Positions 7,704 to 17,628 of a stretch of DNA of 64,000 nucleotides are shown piece by piece. The notes under the pieces are model-generated. The model did not search any database, was not told the origin of the DNA, and saw nothing but the letters and a program-made list of their open reading frames with translations. The position numbers and the translations under genes are program-made. This stretch comes from Fibrobacter sp. UWR2 (lineage in GTDB: Bacteria > Fibrobacterota > Fibrobacteria > Fibrobacterales > Fibrobacteraceae), in contig NZ_MWQE01000002.1 of the NCBI RefSeq assembly GCF_002210285.1, positions 62,001 through 126,000 of the forward strand, in the 5' to 3' direction. Every line of letters begins with the position of its first letter. Within the stretch, counting starts at the first letter, position 1.

Positions 7704-10166
7704 GTGATTTTGTCTAGAACCCATAGTCCGCTATGGGCCGTTTTGCTGTTTGCAATAGCGGCCTTTGCTCCTGTAGCCTTCGCACAGGATATGACGCGCT
7801 TTGAACTGGAAGAGCGCGAACAGCCTGTGGAGGACACGACCGAGGTGGACTGGATGAACGACACCACGGGGACGGACACTATCGAGTACCATGCGGTAGA
7901 CCTTGTGTACGACGTGGAAAAGGAAACTTTCAACCTGAATGACGGCGCTCAACTCAAGTATCGTACCGCGACGCTTGATGCGGACACCATCTGGTTCGAT
8001 CAGAGAAACAGTGTGCTTGTGGCTGCAGGTGAGCCTGTGCTCCGTGAGGCGAAAAATCCGTCGCTTTCGGGAATGCGCCTCAAGTACAACATGAACAGCC
8101 GTATCGGCGAAATCTATTATGCAACCACCTTCCAGGACAACCAGCAGTTGAACGGCATGGAGGTGCGTCGCTTGCCCGACCAGAGAATCCAGATTGCACG
8201 TGGTGACTTCAGTACCTGTAATGATTCTACGCACCAGCACTTCTTCTTCTACGGACGCCGCATGGTGGTGAAACCGAAGGAGACCATCACGGCACGGCCT
8301 GTGGTACTCAACATTGCCGATGTGCCTGTGGCGGTTCTCCCGATGATTGTCGCACCGCTCAAGAGCGGGCGCAAGTCGGGCCTCCTGACACCCAAGTTTG
8401 GTGGTGACCAGGTGCAGGGTTACTACCTGCGTAATCTCGGCTTCTATTATGCGCCTAACGATTACTGGGATGCGACTATCTATGGTGACATCATCGAAGG
8501 TGACGAGGCTCGGTTCGAACGCTCGACATTGACAGGCCAGGTGCGCTACAACAAGCGTTATGTGCTCGACGGAAACGTGTCGTACACGGCATACCTCGAA
8601 GAATTTGATTTTGGAAACAGCGGTTACGATATTCGCTTTACGCACAACCAGAACTTGACTCCCGATAGGAAGCATACGTTGAGCGGTACGGGTTCATTCG
8701 TGAGTAACCAGAACATCCGTAAGGATAACGCGCTTGATGCGGAGACAATCTTGGACCAGCAGGCAAACGCCTGGCTTACTTACTCGGGCAAGTTCGGTAC
8801 GAACAAGAGCCTTACCGTGAAGGTGGGGCAGGACCATAACCTCGTGACAGGATTTATCCGCAGGCAGTTGCCCGATATACGCTTCAACATGAGCGGTCCG
8901 CTTTTTAATTTCGAGACTGATGACGATGAAGTTGCTGCTGCCGACGGTTCGTTCAGTTCGTACCTGAAGAAACTCAACTACAGTTTCTCGAACCAGTTCA
9001 ATTACGAAACTGAAGAAGGGCGCGATACAATCCTCAATGTGGATACGCTTGCGAAGTATGTGGGTTATTCGGGAACATATTCCTTGGATTATTCGGGCTC
9101 GCTGTTTAATGTCATCAACATCACTCCGCGTGCGACCTGGAGCGGTTATTGGACTGGCCAATCGTGGGAGAACCCCGAGGATTCTAGTAAGTACTGGCGT
9201 CGATATACGAGTCTCGATCCTGAACACAATACTTATGGCGAGTTCGCGTATAACCACAATTACAGCCTCACTGCCGATACAAAGCTCTATGGAATCTGGG
9301 TCCCGGAAATCGGGCGCTTTACGGGCCTTCGCCATATCCTTTCACCGAGTGTGTCGTACACGTATGCGCCCGAGATAGATACCGTCAAGACGTTCGCCCC
9401 GCATCCGCATTTGTCGCAGTCCTGGTACCAGAAGGAACAGCAGACTATCGGTTTTTCGCTTGGTAACGACCTGGACTTGAAATACCTGAAGGTGGTGGGC
9501 CATAAGCCCGATACCTCCAAGGGCGATACGGCGAAGGCGGTAGAAGACCAGTATGGTAACCGGAGACTCCTTACCACACGTCATAGCGTTTCGTACAACT
9601 TTGCAGCAGATTCCCTGAACTTCTCGGACATCAATTCGAGTTTCGGCCTGCAAATCTTGCCGGATTACCTGTTCACGATTACCACGCGCCATAGCCTGTA
9701 CCATAAGTATTCCATGGAACCCAACAAGGTCCGTTTCCCGGAACTCACTTACTGGGGCTACGACTTTAGCCGTAGTTTCCGCTGGAGCGGAACGTTTAAT
9801 GCCGGCCTCCCGTCGCAGATGGGCAAGTACGAGATGCGCAAGTGGTCCCTTGGACTCAGCTACCGCTATTCCTTTTCCAGTACGCGAGTAGGGAAGGACC
9901 TGTTCCAGGACAACATAAGCCATTCGACATCCATTACGGCGTCGTTCCAGCCGACGGTAAACTGGGAAGTTTCGTACAGCACGCAGTACGATTACAACGA
10001 AGGAAAGTTTGTTACGCACAAATTCACATTTAATAGGGCTTTGCATTGCTGGCAACTTGACTTCACGTGGACACCGACCGGGCCTGCTGCTGGATGGTCG
10101 TTCGCACTTTACGTGAAGGACCTGCCCGATATCAAGCTCAATGCCGGAAGCACGGAGACGAAGTGA
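7704..10166 (+). CDS. lptD: LPS-assembly outer-membrane protein LptD
   Basis: LptD is the outer-membrane barrel that, with LptE, inserts lipopolysaccharide into the outer leaflet. After a signal peptide (AFA-Q about residue 26) comes an OstA/LptA-type beta-jellyroll region (roughly 55-180, LVYDVEKETFNLNDGAQL), then the LptD barrel domain (about 200 onward, with SGRKSGLLTPKFGG). The length of about 820 residues is usual. The frame is open back to ATG 7596, but that start would put a terminator (7601-7634) in the coding region. GTG 7704 or TTG 7710 gives a normal signal peptide. It is first in a coupled operon with maf (GTGA overlap), the rodZ-like gene and hisB. Confidence 0.85.
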   Translation: MILSRTHSPLWAVLLFAIAAFAPVAFAQDMTRFELEEREQPVEDTTEVDWMNDTTGTDTIEYHAVDLVYDVEKETFNLNDGAQLKYRTATLDADTIWFDQRNSVLVAAGEPVLREAKNPSLSGMRLKYNMNSRIGEIYYATTFQDNQQLNGMEVRRLPDQRIQIARGDFSTCNDSTHQHFFFYGRRMVVKPKETITARPVVLNIADVPVAVLPMIVAPLKSGRKSGLLTPKFGGDQVQGYYLRNLGFYYAPNDYWDATIYGDIIEGDEARFERSTLTGQVRYNKRYVLDGNVSYTAYLEEFDFGNSGYDIRFTHNQNLTPDRKHTLSGTGSFVSNQNIRKDNALDAETILDQQANAWLTYSGKFGTNKSLTVKVGQDHNLVTGFIRRQLPDIRFNMSGPLFNFETDDDEVAAADGSFSSYLKKLNYSFSNQFNYETEEGRDTILNVDTLAKYVGYSGTYSLDYSGSLFNVINITPRATWSGYWTGQSWENPEDSSKYWRRYTSLDPEHNTYGEFAYNHNYSLTADTKLYGIWVPEIGRFTGLRHILSPSVSYTYAPEIDTVKTFAPHPHLSQSWYQKEQQTIGFSLGNDLDLKYLKVVGHKPDTSKGDTAKAVEDQYGNRRLLTTRHSVSYNFAADSLNFSDINSSFGLQILPDYLFTITTRHSLYHKYSMEPNKVRFPELTYWGYDFSRSFRWSGTFNAGLPSQMGKYEMRKWSLGLSYRYSFSSTRVGKDLFQDNISHSTSITASFQPTVNWEVSYSTQYDYNEGKFVTHKFTFNRALHCWQLDFTWTPTGPAAGWSFALYVKDLPDIKLNAGSTETK

Positions 10167-10729
10167 CGAAGATTATTCTAGCAAGCGGTTCGCCGAGGCG
10201 CCGCGAAATTTTGACACAGATTGGGGTGGATTTCGAGGTGGTGGTCTCGAACGAGGAAGAATGCCCGAAAAGCGCAAATCCGCTCGATTTCCCGCGTGAA
10301 AACGCCGCCATGAAGGCTCTCGCGGTCTCGAAAAAGGTTCCTGGGGCCTATGTCCTGGGTTACGATACCCTTGTTTTTCTGGATGGAAAGCCCCTGGGCA
10401 AGCCCAAAACGCCTGAAGAGGCCCTAGAAATGTTACAAAAACTGAATGGAAAAACTCACAAAGTTATTACAGGAATCGCACTAGCTAAAGATGCGCAAGT
10501 CGTTGATACTCAACAAGAAGAAACACAGGTACTTTTTCGGGAGAACTCCTTACGCGAGCTAAAAGATTATGTAAATTCTAAGGACCCGATGGATAAGGCG
10601 GGCGCTTACGGAATCCAGACCCGGGGGGCGCGCCTCATCAAATCGATTACTGGATGCTATTACAACGTAGTGGGTTTGCCAGTGGCCCTTACGTTAGAGA
10701 TGCTGGCAAAGCGGGAGGTTGAGGTATGA
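10163..10729 (+). CDS. maf: Maf-family nucleoside triphosphate pyrophosphatase
   Basis: A house-cleaning pyrophosphatase that hydrolyses non-canonical or pyrimidine NTPs (Maf/YhdE/YceF family). The signature LASGSPRRREIL lies at the N-terminus, with GYDTLVFLDGKPLGKP and DKAGAYGIQ in the usual places; the length of 188 residues is normal. The start is GTG 10163, which overlaps the lptD TGA and has GGAG at 10154-10157. Longer upstream frames lie inside lptD. It overlaps the next gene by four bases. Confidence 0.93.
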   Translation: MTKIILASGSPRRREILTQIGVDFEVVVSNEEECPKSANPLDFPRENAAMKALAVSKKVPGAYVLGYDTLVFLDGKPLGKPKTPEEALEMLQKLNGKTHKVITGIALAKDAQVVDTQQEETQVLFRENSLRELKDYVNSKDPMDKAGAYGIQTRGARLIKSITGCYYNVVGLPVALTLEMLAKREVEV

Positions 10730-11721
10730 ATACGAACCCTATCGAAGATAAACGCCCGGATGAACGCCTTGGTGCCTACCTGACACGCGTTCGCGAGGCT
10801 AAGGGTTTATCCGTTGAGGATCTCGCCACTGTGACGAAACTCACAGTAAAAAACATTACGCTTATCGAAAGCGGCGACTGGAAGGCGTTCCCGGTGGAAG
10901 CCTACCTGCGCGGCTACCTGAATTCCATTTGTGAAAAACTCGGCCTCGAGCCGAGAAGGATTGTCGATTACTATCTGGGCGAGGCCGGAACTAAGTTCAC
11001 GAGCCTCCTGTCTCCTGTTCAGGAGAAGGCGGTTAAGGTCTCTCCGATGACGGACGAAGAACGCAAGCCCCGCAGTAAGGCCGTGCCGATTGTCATTGTC
11101 TTGCTCGGACTGGCATTCGTGGTCGGGTCTCATTTCCTCAAGGAAATGGGTGAGAGCGACCAGGCTGCTGCAACTGCCGAAAAGGCAAGTGTAGAAGCGA
11201 GTGCCGATGCTCAGCCGGCCGATGCTCCTCTGGCGGAGATGCCGGACGGTGCCGAAGTGGTTCCGCCGGATTCCGTGCAGACGGATTCGAGTGCCAAGGA
11301 TTCTGCGGCCAAGTCCAACAATGTCGTGACTCAGGCCGTGGTCGATGAGGCTGTGAAAAAATCTGAACTTCCTGCTTCTGCAACAATCTTTATTTCGTCG
11401 ACTTCCGAGACGGAAGAGGCTGTTGTTTCGACGAAGACTCATTTTGAATTGGTCGGCTCAGGATCGATGGCTTCGTGGATTGGACTCAAGCGCCATGAGG
11501 ACGATGGCTCGTTTGTGAAGGAAGCGAACATCGCTGTAAAGGATTCGCGCATGATCTACGACACTGACGATACTTTGTATGTAGTCGTCGGCGAACCGCG
11601 CGCTATTTCCAAGATGCTCCTGAACGGCAAGGAAGTAAAGATTCCCGAAGTGAAGTTTGGCCGTGTGGCTAAGTTCCGCGTGTTCGCGGGCGAAATCGTG
11701 AAGATCAAGGGAGGCCGCTAA
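10726..11721 (+). CDS. RodZ-like helix-turn-helix membrane protein
   Basis: 331 residues. The N-terminal HTH_25 domain (about 12-85; LGAYLTRVREAKGLSVEDLA) is the one that in RodZ binds MreB. One transmembrane helix follows near 125-145, then a low-complexity Ala/Asp-rich periplasmic linker and a C-terminal beta domain (about 240-331) of the DUF4115 type. This is the RodZ architecture, so a role in cell-shape control is likely but not proven. Start and stop are shared with the neighbours (ATGA with maf, TAATG with hisB). Confidence 0.83.
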   Translation: MNTNPIEDKRPDERLGAYLTRVREAKGLSVEDLATVTKLTVKNITLIESGDWKAFPVEAYLRGYLNSICEKLGLEPRRIVDYYLGEAGTKFTSLLSPVQEKAVKVSPMTDEERKPRSKAVPIVIVLLGLAFVVGSHFLKEMGESDQAAATAEKASVEASADAQPADAPLAEMPDGAEVVPPDSVQTDSSAKDSAAKSNNVVTQAVVDEAVKKSELPASATIFISSTSETEEAVVSTKTHFELVGSGSMASWIGLKRHEDDGSFVKEANIAVKDSRMIYDTDDTLYVVVGEPRAISKMLLNGKEVKIPEVKFGRVAKFRVFAGEIVKIKGGR

Positions 11722-12305
11722 TGCGCGTTTCTAAAATATCCAGAAAGACGGGCGAAACCGATATCCAGCTTTCGCTGAATCTTGATGAAGCTTCGCGCGG
11801 TGTCGTGAATTCCGGCAACGGATTCCTTGACCACATGCTCGATCTCTTCCAGGTACATGGTGGTTTCCGCCTGGACCTTACCTGCAAGGGCGATACGAAT
11901 GTGGATATGCACCACAGCATGGAAGATATTGCAATCGTGTTAGGCCAAGCGCTCGTGGAATGCCTGGGCGACAAGAAAGGTATCGAACGTTACGGATTCT
12001 ACTTCGTTCCGATGGACGAGGCGCTTTCCCGTGTATGCGTGGACTTCAGCAACCGTATCGGATTCGTGTGGAACGTGAATCTCCCGGCGGCAATGGCAGG
12101 CGGTATTGAAGCCTCCATGTTCGAACACTTCTTCAAGAGCCTTGCCGAGAATGCGCGCATGAACCTGCACGTGGAACTTTTCTACGGTAGCGATAACCAC
12201 CACTGCCTCGAAAGCATCTTCAAGGCTTTCGCTCGTGCAGTCGCTATGGCGGTCGCTCCGAGCCGTAACGTGAAGGGAGTGCCCAGCAGCAAGGGTGTCC
12301 TTTAA
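11721..12305 (+). CDS. hisB: Imidazoleglycerol-phosphate dehydratase
   Basis: Catalyses imidazoleglycerol phosphate to imidazole-acetol phosphate in histidine synthesis. 194 residues is the standard monofunctional length. The manganese-binding histidine motifs are visible: FLDHML, DMHHSMED and, near the end, DNHHCLESIFKAFARA. The start ATG overlaps the previous stop by one base (TAATG). It is separate from other his genes here, at the end of the envelope operon. A palindromic terminator follows. Confidence 0.96.
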   Translation: MRVSKISRKTGETDIQLSLNLDEASRGVVNSGNGFLDHMLDLFQVHGGFRLDLTCKGDTNVDMHHSMEDIAIVLGQALVECLGDKKGIERYGFYFVPMDEALSRVCVDFSNRIGFVWNVNLPAAMAGGIEASMFEHFFKSLAENARMNLHVELFYGSDNHHCLESIFKAFARAVAMAVAPSRNVKGVPSSKGVL

Positions 12306-12330
12306 GCGAAAGTATATTGCAAAAAATAAG

Positions 12331-12357
12331 GCGCGAACAGAACTGTTCGCGCTTTTT
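12331..12357. terminator. Bidirectional terminator between hisB and nuoN
   Basis: A 9-bp perfect stem (12331-12339 with 12344-12352) with loop GAAC, then five Ts on the plus strand. It lies between convergent genes. Confidence 0.85.
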
Positions 12358-12382
12358 GTTTTATAGCAATCGTTAAAAAACT

Positions 12383-13825
12383 CTAGAAGGAGAACCCTGC
12401 AAAGATGTTGTTGCTGAGGAACGGGATGAACCCCAGGGCGACAACGGCAATGCTGAGTGCTACAATCACTCCGCGCTGGCGCCGCGTAAGACGGAGCGGA
12501 CTTAAGTGGCCGTCGTAATCTTCGACCCACGCACTCTTGATGAGTTGTATGTAATAGAACAGGGCGAGTACGTTGTTCAGGACAGCGAATGCGACAAGCA
12601 TGTAGTGGCCCGTGGATGCCCCGCTAAAGAACAGGTGGAACTTGCCGAAGAAACCGGCAAGTGGCGGAATGCCTGCAAGGCTGAACATCGAAATCGCAAG
12701 TGCGATGGCTAGGCTCGGGTTCTGCTTCGAAAGCCCGCGTAGCGATGCGAACGTTTCTTCGCGGTGGTGCCCGATAATCCCGAAGATGAAGAATGCGAGG
12801 TAGTTCGAGACCGCATAGACGAACAGGTAGTAGACGATGGCCGTCTTTGCCGTTGTCGCAGGCCCGAGGAGAGCCACCATGATGTAGCCCGCCTGAGCGA
12901 TGGAACTGTATGCCATGAACCGGCGGAGCCTGCTCTGCTTTAAGGCGCCGAGGTTACCCACGAAAAGAGTGGTTCCTGCAAGGAGCGCTATGAACGGGGC
13001 GATCTGTTCCTGTATCGGGGCGAAGGGGCCGAATACGAGCACCACGAGGAATGCGATTGCGGTAGCCTTCGAGGTTACGGAAAGGACTGCCGTGACGGGT
13101 GTCGGAGCGCCTTCGTAAACGTCCGGAGCCCAGGTGTAGAACGGGAACAGGGTGAGCTTGAATCCGATTCCGCAGAAGAGGAACAGCACGGCAACCCACA
13201 GGAGGGGGCTGGTGCCCGCGGCGACGGCCTGCTGGATGTCGCCAAAGTGCAGCGAGCCTGCAAAACCGTAGAGGTAACTGAAGCCGAAAAGTTCGAAGGC
13301 GGTCGCGACGGACCCCATCAGGATGTACTTGGTTGCGGCCTCGCTTCCGAGCTGGTCCTTCTTGTTCCATGCGGTGAGCGCGTACATTGGGATGGTCGCG
13401 ATTTCGAGCCCGAGGAAGAAGGTGAGCATGTCGCATGCCGACACGACCGTCACGCCGCCGAAGGTGGCGAACGCGATGGCGCCAATGAATTCCGCAATCT
13501 GGTGCATTTGCGGCTTGCCATCGGCTCCGTGCTCGAAGTAGTCCTTTGCAAACCAGATGCCCAGAATAGCGCTAATGAGGAACACTTCGCGCATGAGCAC
13601 GCCGAAATCGTCGATGCGCCAGTTGCTGATGAAGAATCGGCCTTCTCCGCTTGCGAGCGGGATAAAGTTCAGCACGATGAAGATGGCCACAAAACCGAAG
13701 TTTGCAATACGCCAAGGGACTTTCGACTGCGCGGTGCAGAAGAGTCGGCTCCCGATGACGATGAACGGGAACAGCAACAGCAGCAGGTCGGGAATAATAA
13801 ACGTTGAATTGTATAAGTCTAGCAT
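12383..13825 (-). CDS. nuoN: NADH-quinone oxidoreductase subunit N
   Basis: Antiporter-like membrane subunit of complex I, one of the proton channels of the membrane arm. 480 residues, almost entirely hydrophobic helices, with the Proton_antipo_M core (about 120-420), the helix-breaking proline region and conserved Glu/Lys residues typical of NuoN. It is last gene of the nuo operon, three bases after nuoM. Confidence 0.93.
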   Translation of the reverse strand: MLDLYNSTFIIPDLLLLLFPFIVIGSRLFCTAQSKVPWRIANFGFVAIFIVLNFIPLASGEGRFFISNWRIDDFGVLMREVFLISAILGIWFAKDYFEHGADGKPQMHQIAEFIGAIAFATFGGVTVVSACDMLTFFLGLEIATIPMYALTAWNKKDQLGSEAATKYILMGSVATAFELFGFSYLYGFAGSLHFGDIQQAVAAGTSPLLWVAVLFLFCGIGFKLTLFPFYTWAPDVYEGAPTPVTAVLSVTSKATAIAFLVVLVFGPFAPIQEQIAPFIALLAGTTLFVGNLGALKQSRLRRFMAYSSIAQAGYIMVALLGPATTAKTAIVYYLFVYAVSNYLAFFIFGIIGHHREETFASLRGLSKQNPSLAIALAISMFSLAGIPPLAGFFGKFHLFFSGASTGHYMLVAFAVLNNVLALFYYIQLIKSAWVEDYDGHLSPLRLTRRQRGVIVALSIAVVALGFIPFLSNNIFAGFSF

Positions 13826-13828
13826 GGG

Positions 13829-15367
13829 TTAACCTCCAATCCCGCTAACAACGGGCTGGGTGGCCGCAGAAATTTTTTCAAAAATAGGTGCGATACTCCA
13901 GTCGAGCATATCGGAAATCCAGCTTGGACAGATACCGATGAACAGGAGACATGCGACAAGCACCACGATGACAAGTTTTTCGCGGAAGCATCCGTCGGAG
14001 AGGCTCTCGTACTTTTGCGGGAGCGGTCCATGCAGCATACGGTTGGCCGTCTGTAGGATATAAACGGCGGTTGTCGTGATGGAAAGGATTGCAAGAGTGG
14101 TCACGATGCGGGTGAGCGTGGAATCTTGCTGGAACGCTCCGATGAAGATTGTACTTTCGGCGATGAATCCGCTGAAACCCGGAAGGCCGAGGCCTGCGAA
14201 ACCGGCTAGGACGAACCCTACGCCGAGGAAGGGCATCTTGCGCATGATACCGCCCATCTGTGTGATGTCGCGGGTATGCGTGCGCTCGTAGATCATGCCG
14301 ATGGTCGCGAAGAAGAGCCCGGTGAGGAACCCGTGCGAAATCATCTGCAGGCTCGCGCCGCGCAGGCCGATGGGCGTGAGGGCGGCAAGCCCGAGGAAGA
14401 TAAGGCCCAGGTGGCTAATGGAACTGTAGGCGGTAATGTACTTGAGGTCCTTGTGCCTAAGCGCAATGAAGGGGCCGAGCACGACATTGAATATCAGCAG
14501 GGCCACTACGTAGGGGAGCCAGATTTTTGCCGCTTCGGGCATGAGGAACATGGCTACACGCAGGCACCCGTAGGCGCCCATCTTCATCATTACGCCAGCA
14601 GCAAGCATCGAGACTGCGGTTGGGGCGGAGGAATGGCCGTCAGGGCTCCAGAAGTGGAACGGGAATAGGGAACTCGATACGGCAAATCCCATGAACATGA
14701 GCGGGAAAGCCCACATCTGGAATTCCATCGGGAGTGTAATCTTAGAAAGCTCCGTAATGCTCCAGCTATTCACGCCGCCTTCGAAGTAGAGCCCGAAGAG
14801 GGTCGCGAGAATCATCGAGGAACCGAACGCGAGCGTCAAGGTGAGTTTCTTTCCGCCGTAGTCCCTGCGGCCGCTGCCGTAGCAGGCAATCATCAGGTAC
14901 ATGCAGAGGGCTTCCATTTCGTAGAATACGAAGAAGAGCACGAGGTCGAAACTCATGTACACGCCATACACGCTTGTTGCGAGAATCTGGATGAGCGCGA
15001 AGAATACCTTCTGGTTCCCCTTGATGTTGTAACTTACAAGAACGCCTGCCCAGACGATAAATGCGGTAAGTGCAAGCAACAGTATGTTGAGGCCGTCGGC
15101 ACCGACGATATAGTGTGCACCAATCATCGAAAGCCACGGGATATCGGTAAAGAACCGGAGCAGTAGCGGGGCAGCGGCCTCGCTTGCGGAAACGCTTCCC
15201 ATGGCATAGACGCGGAAGGTCAGGTAACAGACGATTGCGAGGACAACCGATGCCGATACGGTGTGGATTCCGCGGAGCAACTTCGCGTGCGATTCCGGAA
15301 TCGGGATGCAGGCGAGTACCGTGAAGAGCGGGATGACCCAGATGAGATTGAAGAGTATCGTATCCAT
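13829..15367 (-). CDS. nuoM: NADH-quinone oxidoreductase subunit M
   Basis: Membrane-arm antiporter-like subunit of complex I; 512 residues. The core contains FYEMEALCMYLMI and SLFPFHFWSPDGHSSAPTAV, matching the NuoM quinone-oxidoreductase signature. Start: the ATG at 15367 (protein MDTILFNL) gives a membrane helix straight away and a 7-base gap after nuoL. A longer frame to 15421 would run into nuoL and adds a non-membrane tail. Confidence 0.94.
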   Translation of the reverse strand: MDTILFNLIWVIPLFTVLACIPIPESHAKLLRGIHTVSASVVLAIVCYLTFRVYAMGSVSASEAAAPLLLRFFTDIPWLSMIGAHYIVGADGLNILLLALTAFIVWAGVLVSYNIKGNQKVFFALIQILATSVYGVYMSFDLVLFFVFYEMEALCMYLMIACYGSGRRDYGGKKLTLTLAFGSSMILATLFGLYFEGGVNSWSITELSKITLPMEFQMWAFPLMFMGFAVSSSLFPFHFWSPDGHSSAPTAVSMLAAGVMMKMGAYGCLRVAMFLMPEAAKIWLPYVVALLIFNVVLGPFIALRHKDLKYITAYSSISHLGLIFLGLAALTPIGLRGASLQMISHGFLTGLFFATIGMIYERTHTRDITQMGGIMRKMPFLGVGFVLAGFAGLGLPGFSGFIAESTIFIGAFQQDSTLTRIVTTLAILSITTTAVYILQTANRMLHGPLPQKYESLSDGCFREKLVIVVLVACLLFIGICPSWISDMLDWSIAPIFEKISAATQPVVSGIGG

Positions 15368-15374
15368 ATTGCGC

Positions 15375-17330
15375 CTACAGGGGAAGCTGGCCGAAGAATC
15401 GCCAGAGGAGAACGCCCACAATCAGTGTGCCGAGATAGAAGGGAAGGTAACCTACCTGTGCCGTGCGCACAAGGTCGCCCAACTTGTGGATGAACCAGAC
15501 GGAGAATGCGAGGAGCCCTTCGATAACATAGTCGTTGAATGCACGCGATATGCGGGCAATGCCACCGAATATGAACTGGCGTACGACGGTGTAGTAGATT
15601 TCGTCGAAGTAGAACTTGTGGTAGACGACCTTGTAGAGGCCGCAACGGTTTGTTTCGTCGAGTGCGCGCTCGATTTTTGCCTTAGGACGGGCATACAGGA
15701 ACCATGCGATAAGCAACGCGACGATTGCGATGCCGACGGCGACATACGGAAGCCATTCCGCATGGCTGACTCTTAGCAGGGTAGGTACGTGCAACTTGTC
15801 TGGAGTGAAATATTTTTCGAAGACGACCATGCCGAGGATACCTGAGAGGAGCGCCGGAATGGCGAGTACGACGATCGGGAGTGTCATTGCGGGATCTTCG
15901 TGCACGTGGCCCGCCTTGACACCCTCGTGGCGCGGTTTCCCGTGGAAGGCGAGGAAGAACAGACGGAACATGTAGAACGTCGTGAGCCCGCTTGTGAGGA
16001 GCGCAAGGCCGAATACCACGTAGTGGTGCCCTTGGAATGCCGCGAGGATGATTTCGTCCTTCGAGAAGAACCCGGAGAACGGCGGAATGCCCGAAATCGC
16101 AAGTATTGAGATGAGCGAGCAGACATAGGTGACGGGCATCTTCTTGCGGAGACCGCCCATCGCGTCAAGGTCGTTTGTATGGACCTGGTGGATGAGGCTG
16201 CCCGCAATAAGGAACAGGCTGCACTTGAAGAATGCGTGCGTAAAGATATGGAATGTGCTTGCAGTCCAGCCCGTGGTGATGACTGCCTGGCCAATCTTGC
16301 AGGCGCCGAGCGCGAACATCATATAGCCGAGTTGCGAAAGCGTGGAGTAGGCGAGAATGCGCTTGATGTCTTTCTGTGTGCAGGCGATGACGGCAGCGAA
16401 AACCATCGTGAAGGCGCCCACCCACATAATGATGGTGAGGGTGTTGCCACAGGCGGCAAAGAACGGGAACAGTCGCGCCACAAGGTAGACGCCCGCAACC
16501 ACCATGGTCGCGCTATGGATGATGGAACTGACCGGGGTCGGGCCTTCCATCGCGTTCGGGAGCCAGATATGCATCGGGAACATGGCCGACTTGCCCCAAC
16601 CGCCGGTAAAGATAAGAATGGAACCGAGTACGAGCGCATTTGCCCGAGTCATCTCGGTAAGCCCGAGATTGATGGTTTCCGTACGGAACGAGAATAGCGA
16701 AATGCCGTTAATCTGGGAAAAATCGAACGAGCCCACGACATAGCTCACGAGCACGATGCCTAGCAGGAAGAAACTGTCGGCGAAGCGTGTGAGGATGAAC
16801 GCCTGCTTGGAGGCGCTCACGGCGGAGGGCTTGTGGTACCAGAAACCAATGAGCAGGTAGCTGGACACACCCACGAGTTCCCAGAAGATAAACATCTGGA
16901 ACAGGTTTGTCGCGACGACGAGCCCGAGCATGGAAAAACTGAACAGCGAGAGCAAGGCAAAGAAACGCCCCTCGGCGCGGTCCTCGCGCATGTAGCCGAT
17001 GCTGTAGATGTTCACCATGAGGCTGATGAACGTGACGACGACGAGCATCATCACCGAAAGCGGGTCGACGAGCATGCCGATTCTTGCGACCAGGTCATCG
17101 ACGAAAGGAATGAAGGTGTACTCGAAGAGTATCGCCTTCTGCGGGGCGAATGTTGAGCAGAAGTAGTGGACCGCGACGAGAATGGCGGAAAGCGCCGATA
17201 CACCGTTGAGGGTGACGGCGATGGCTGCGGCTGCATTTGCATTCTTGTTGCCGACGAACAGCCCGTTGATGACGAATGTCAGGAGCGGACAGAGGAAAAT
17301 TAGGTAACCGAGAGTGACGTCGTTAATCAT
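15375..17330 (-). CDS. nuoL: NADH-quinone oxidoreductase subunit L
   Basis: The distal antiporter-like subunit, with a C-terminal lateral helix along the membrane arm. 651 residues, slightly longer than the E. coli protein (613). Conserved segments include FWELVGVSSYLLIGFWY, AMFPMHIWLPNAMEGPTPVSS and FTHAFFKCSLFLIAGS. The ATG overlaps the nuoK stop by eight bases. Confidence 0.95.
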   Translation of the reverse strand: MINDVTLGYLIFLCPLLTFVINGLFVGNKNANAAAAIAVTLNGVSALSAILVAVHYFCSTFAPQKAILFEYTFIPFVDDLVARIGMLVDPLSVMMLVVVTFISLMVNIYSIGYMREDRAEGRFFALLSLFSFSMLGLVVATNLFQMFIFWELVGVSSYLLIGFWYHKPSAVSASKQAFILTRFADSFFLLGIVLVSYVVGSFDFSQINGISLFSFRTETINLGLTEMTRANALVLGSILIFTGGWGKSAMFPMHIWLPNAMEGPTPVSSIIHSATMVVAGVYLVARLFPFFAACGNTLTIIMWVGAFTMVFAAVIACTQKDIKRILAYSTLSQLGYMMFALGACKIGQAVITTGWTASTFHIFTHAFFKCSLFLIAGSLIHQVHTNDLDAMGGLRKKMPVTYVCSLISILAISGIPPFSGFFSKDEIILAAFQGHHYVVFGLALLTSGLTTFYMFRLFFLAFHGKPRHEGVKAGHVHEDPAMTLPIVVLAIPALLSGILGMVVFEKYFTPDKLHVPTLLRVSHAEWLPYVAVGIAIVALLIAWFLYARPKAKIERALDETNRCGLYKVVYHKFYFDEIYYTVVRQFIFGGIARISRAFNDYVIEGLLAFSVWFIHKLGDLVRTAQVGYLPFYLGTLIVGVLLWRFFGQLPL

Positions 17331-17628
17331 GGAGGTCCCTCAACTGGTCTACGTCAAGGCTCTTATGGCGACGGTACATGGTGACGATAATGGCAAGGGC
17401 GATTGCCATTTCGCATGCCGTGACGGCGATGACGAAAATACTGAAGAGCGCACCCGCCGTGGCATCGTGCGCGGTGAAATAGGCAAAACTGATAAAGTTG
17501 ATGTTCGCCGCGTTCAGCATGAGCTCGATAGAGATGAGCATGCCGATGAGGTGACGCCTGCGCATAAGACCCCAGACGCCGATACCGAACAACAGGAAGG
17601 CGAGAATCAGGCAGTTCATTAAATTCAT
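17323..17628 (-). CDS. nuoK: NADH-quinone oxidoreductase subunit K
   Basis: A small three-helix subunit of the membrane arm; 101 residues, the standard length. The pattern GVWGLMRRRHLIGMLISIELMLNAANINF carries the conserved Glu in helix 2 that takes part in proton transfer. It overlaps nuoJ by four bases and nuoL by eight. Confidence 0.95.
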   Translation of the reverse strand: MNLMNCLILAFLLFGIGVWGLMRRRHLIGMLISIELMLNAANINFISFAYFTAHDATAGALFSIFVIAVTACEMAIALAIIVTMYRRHKSLDVDQLRDLHD

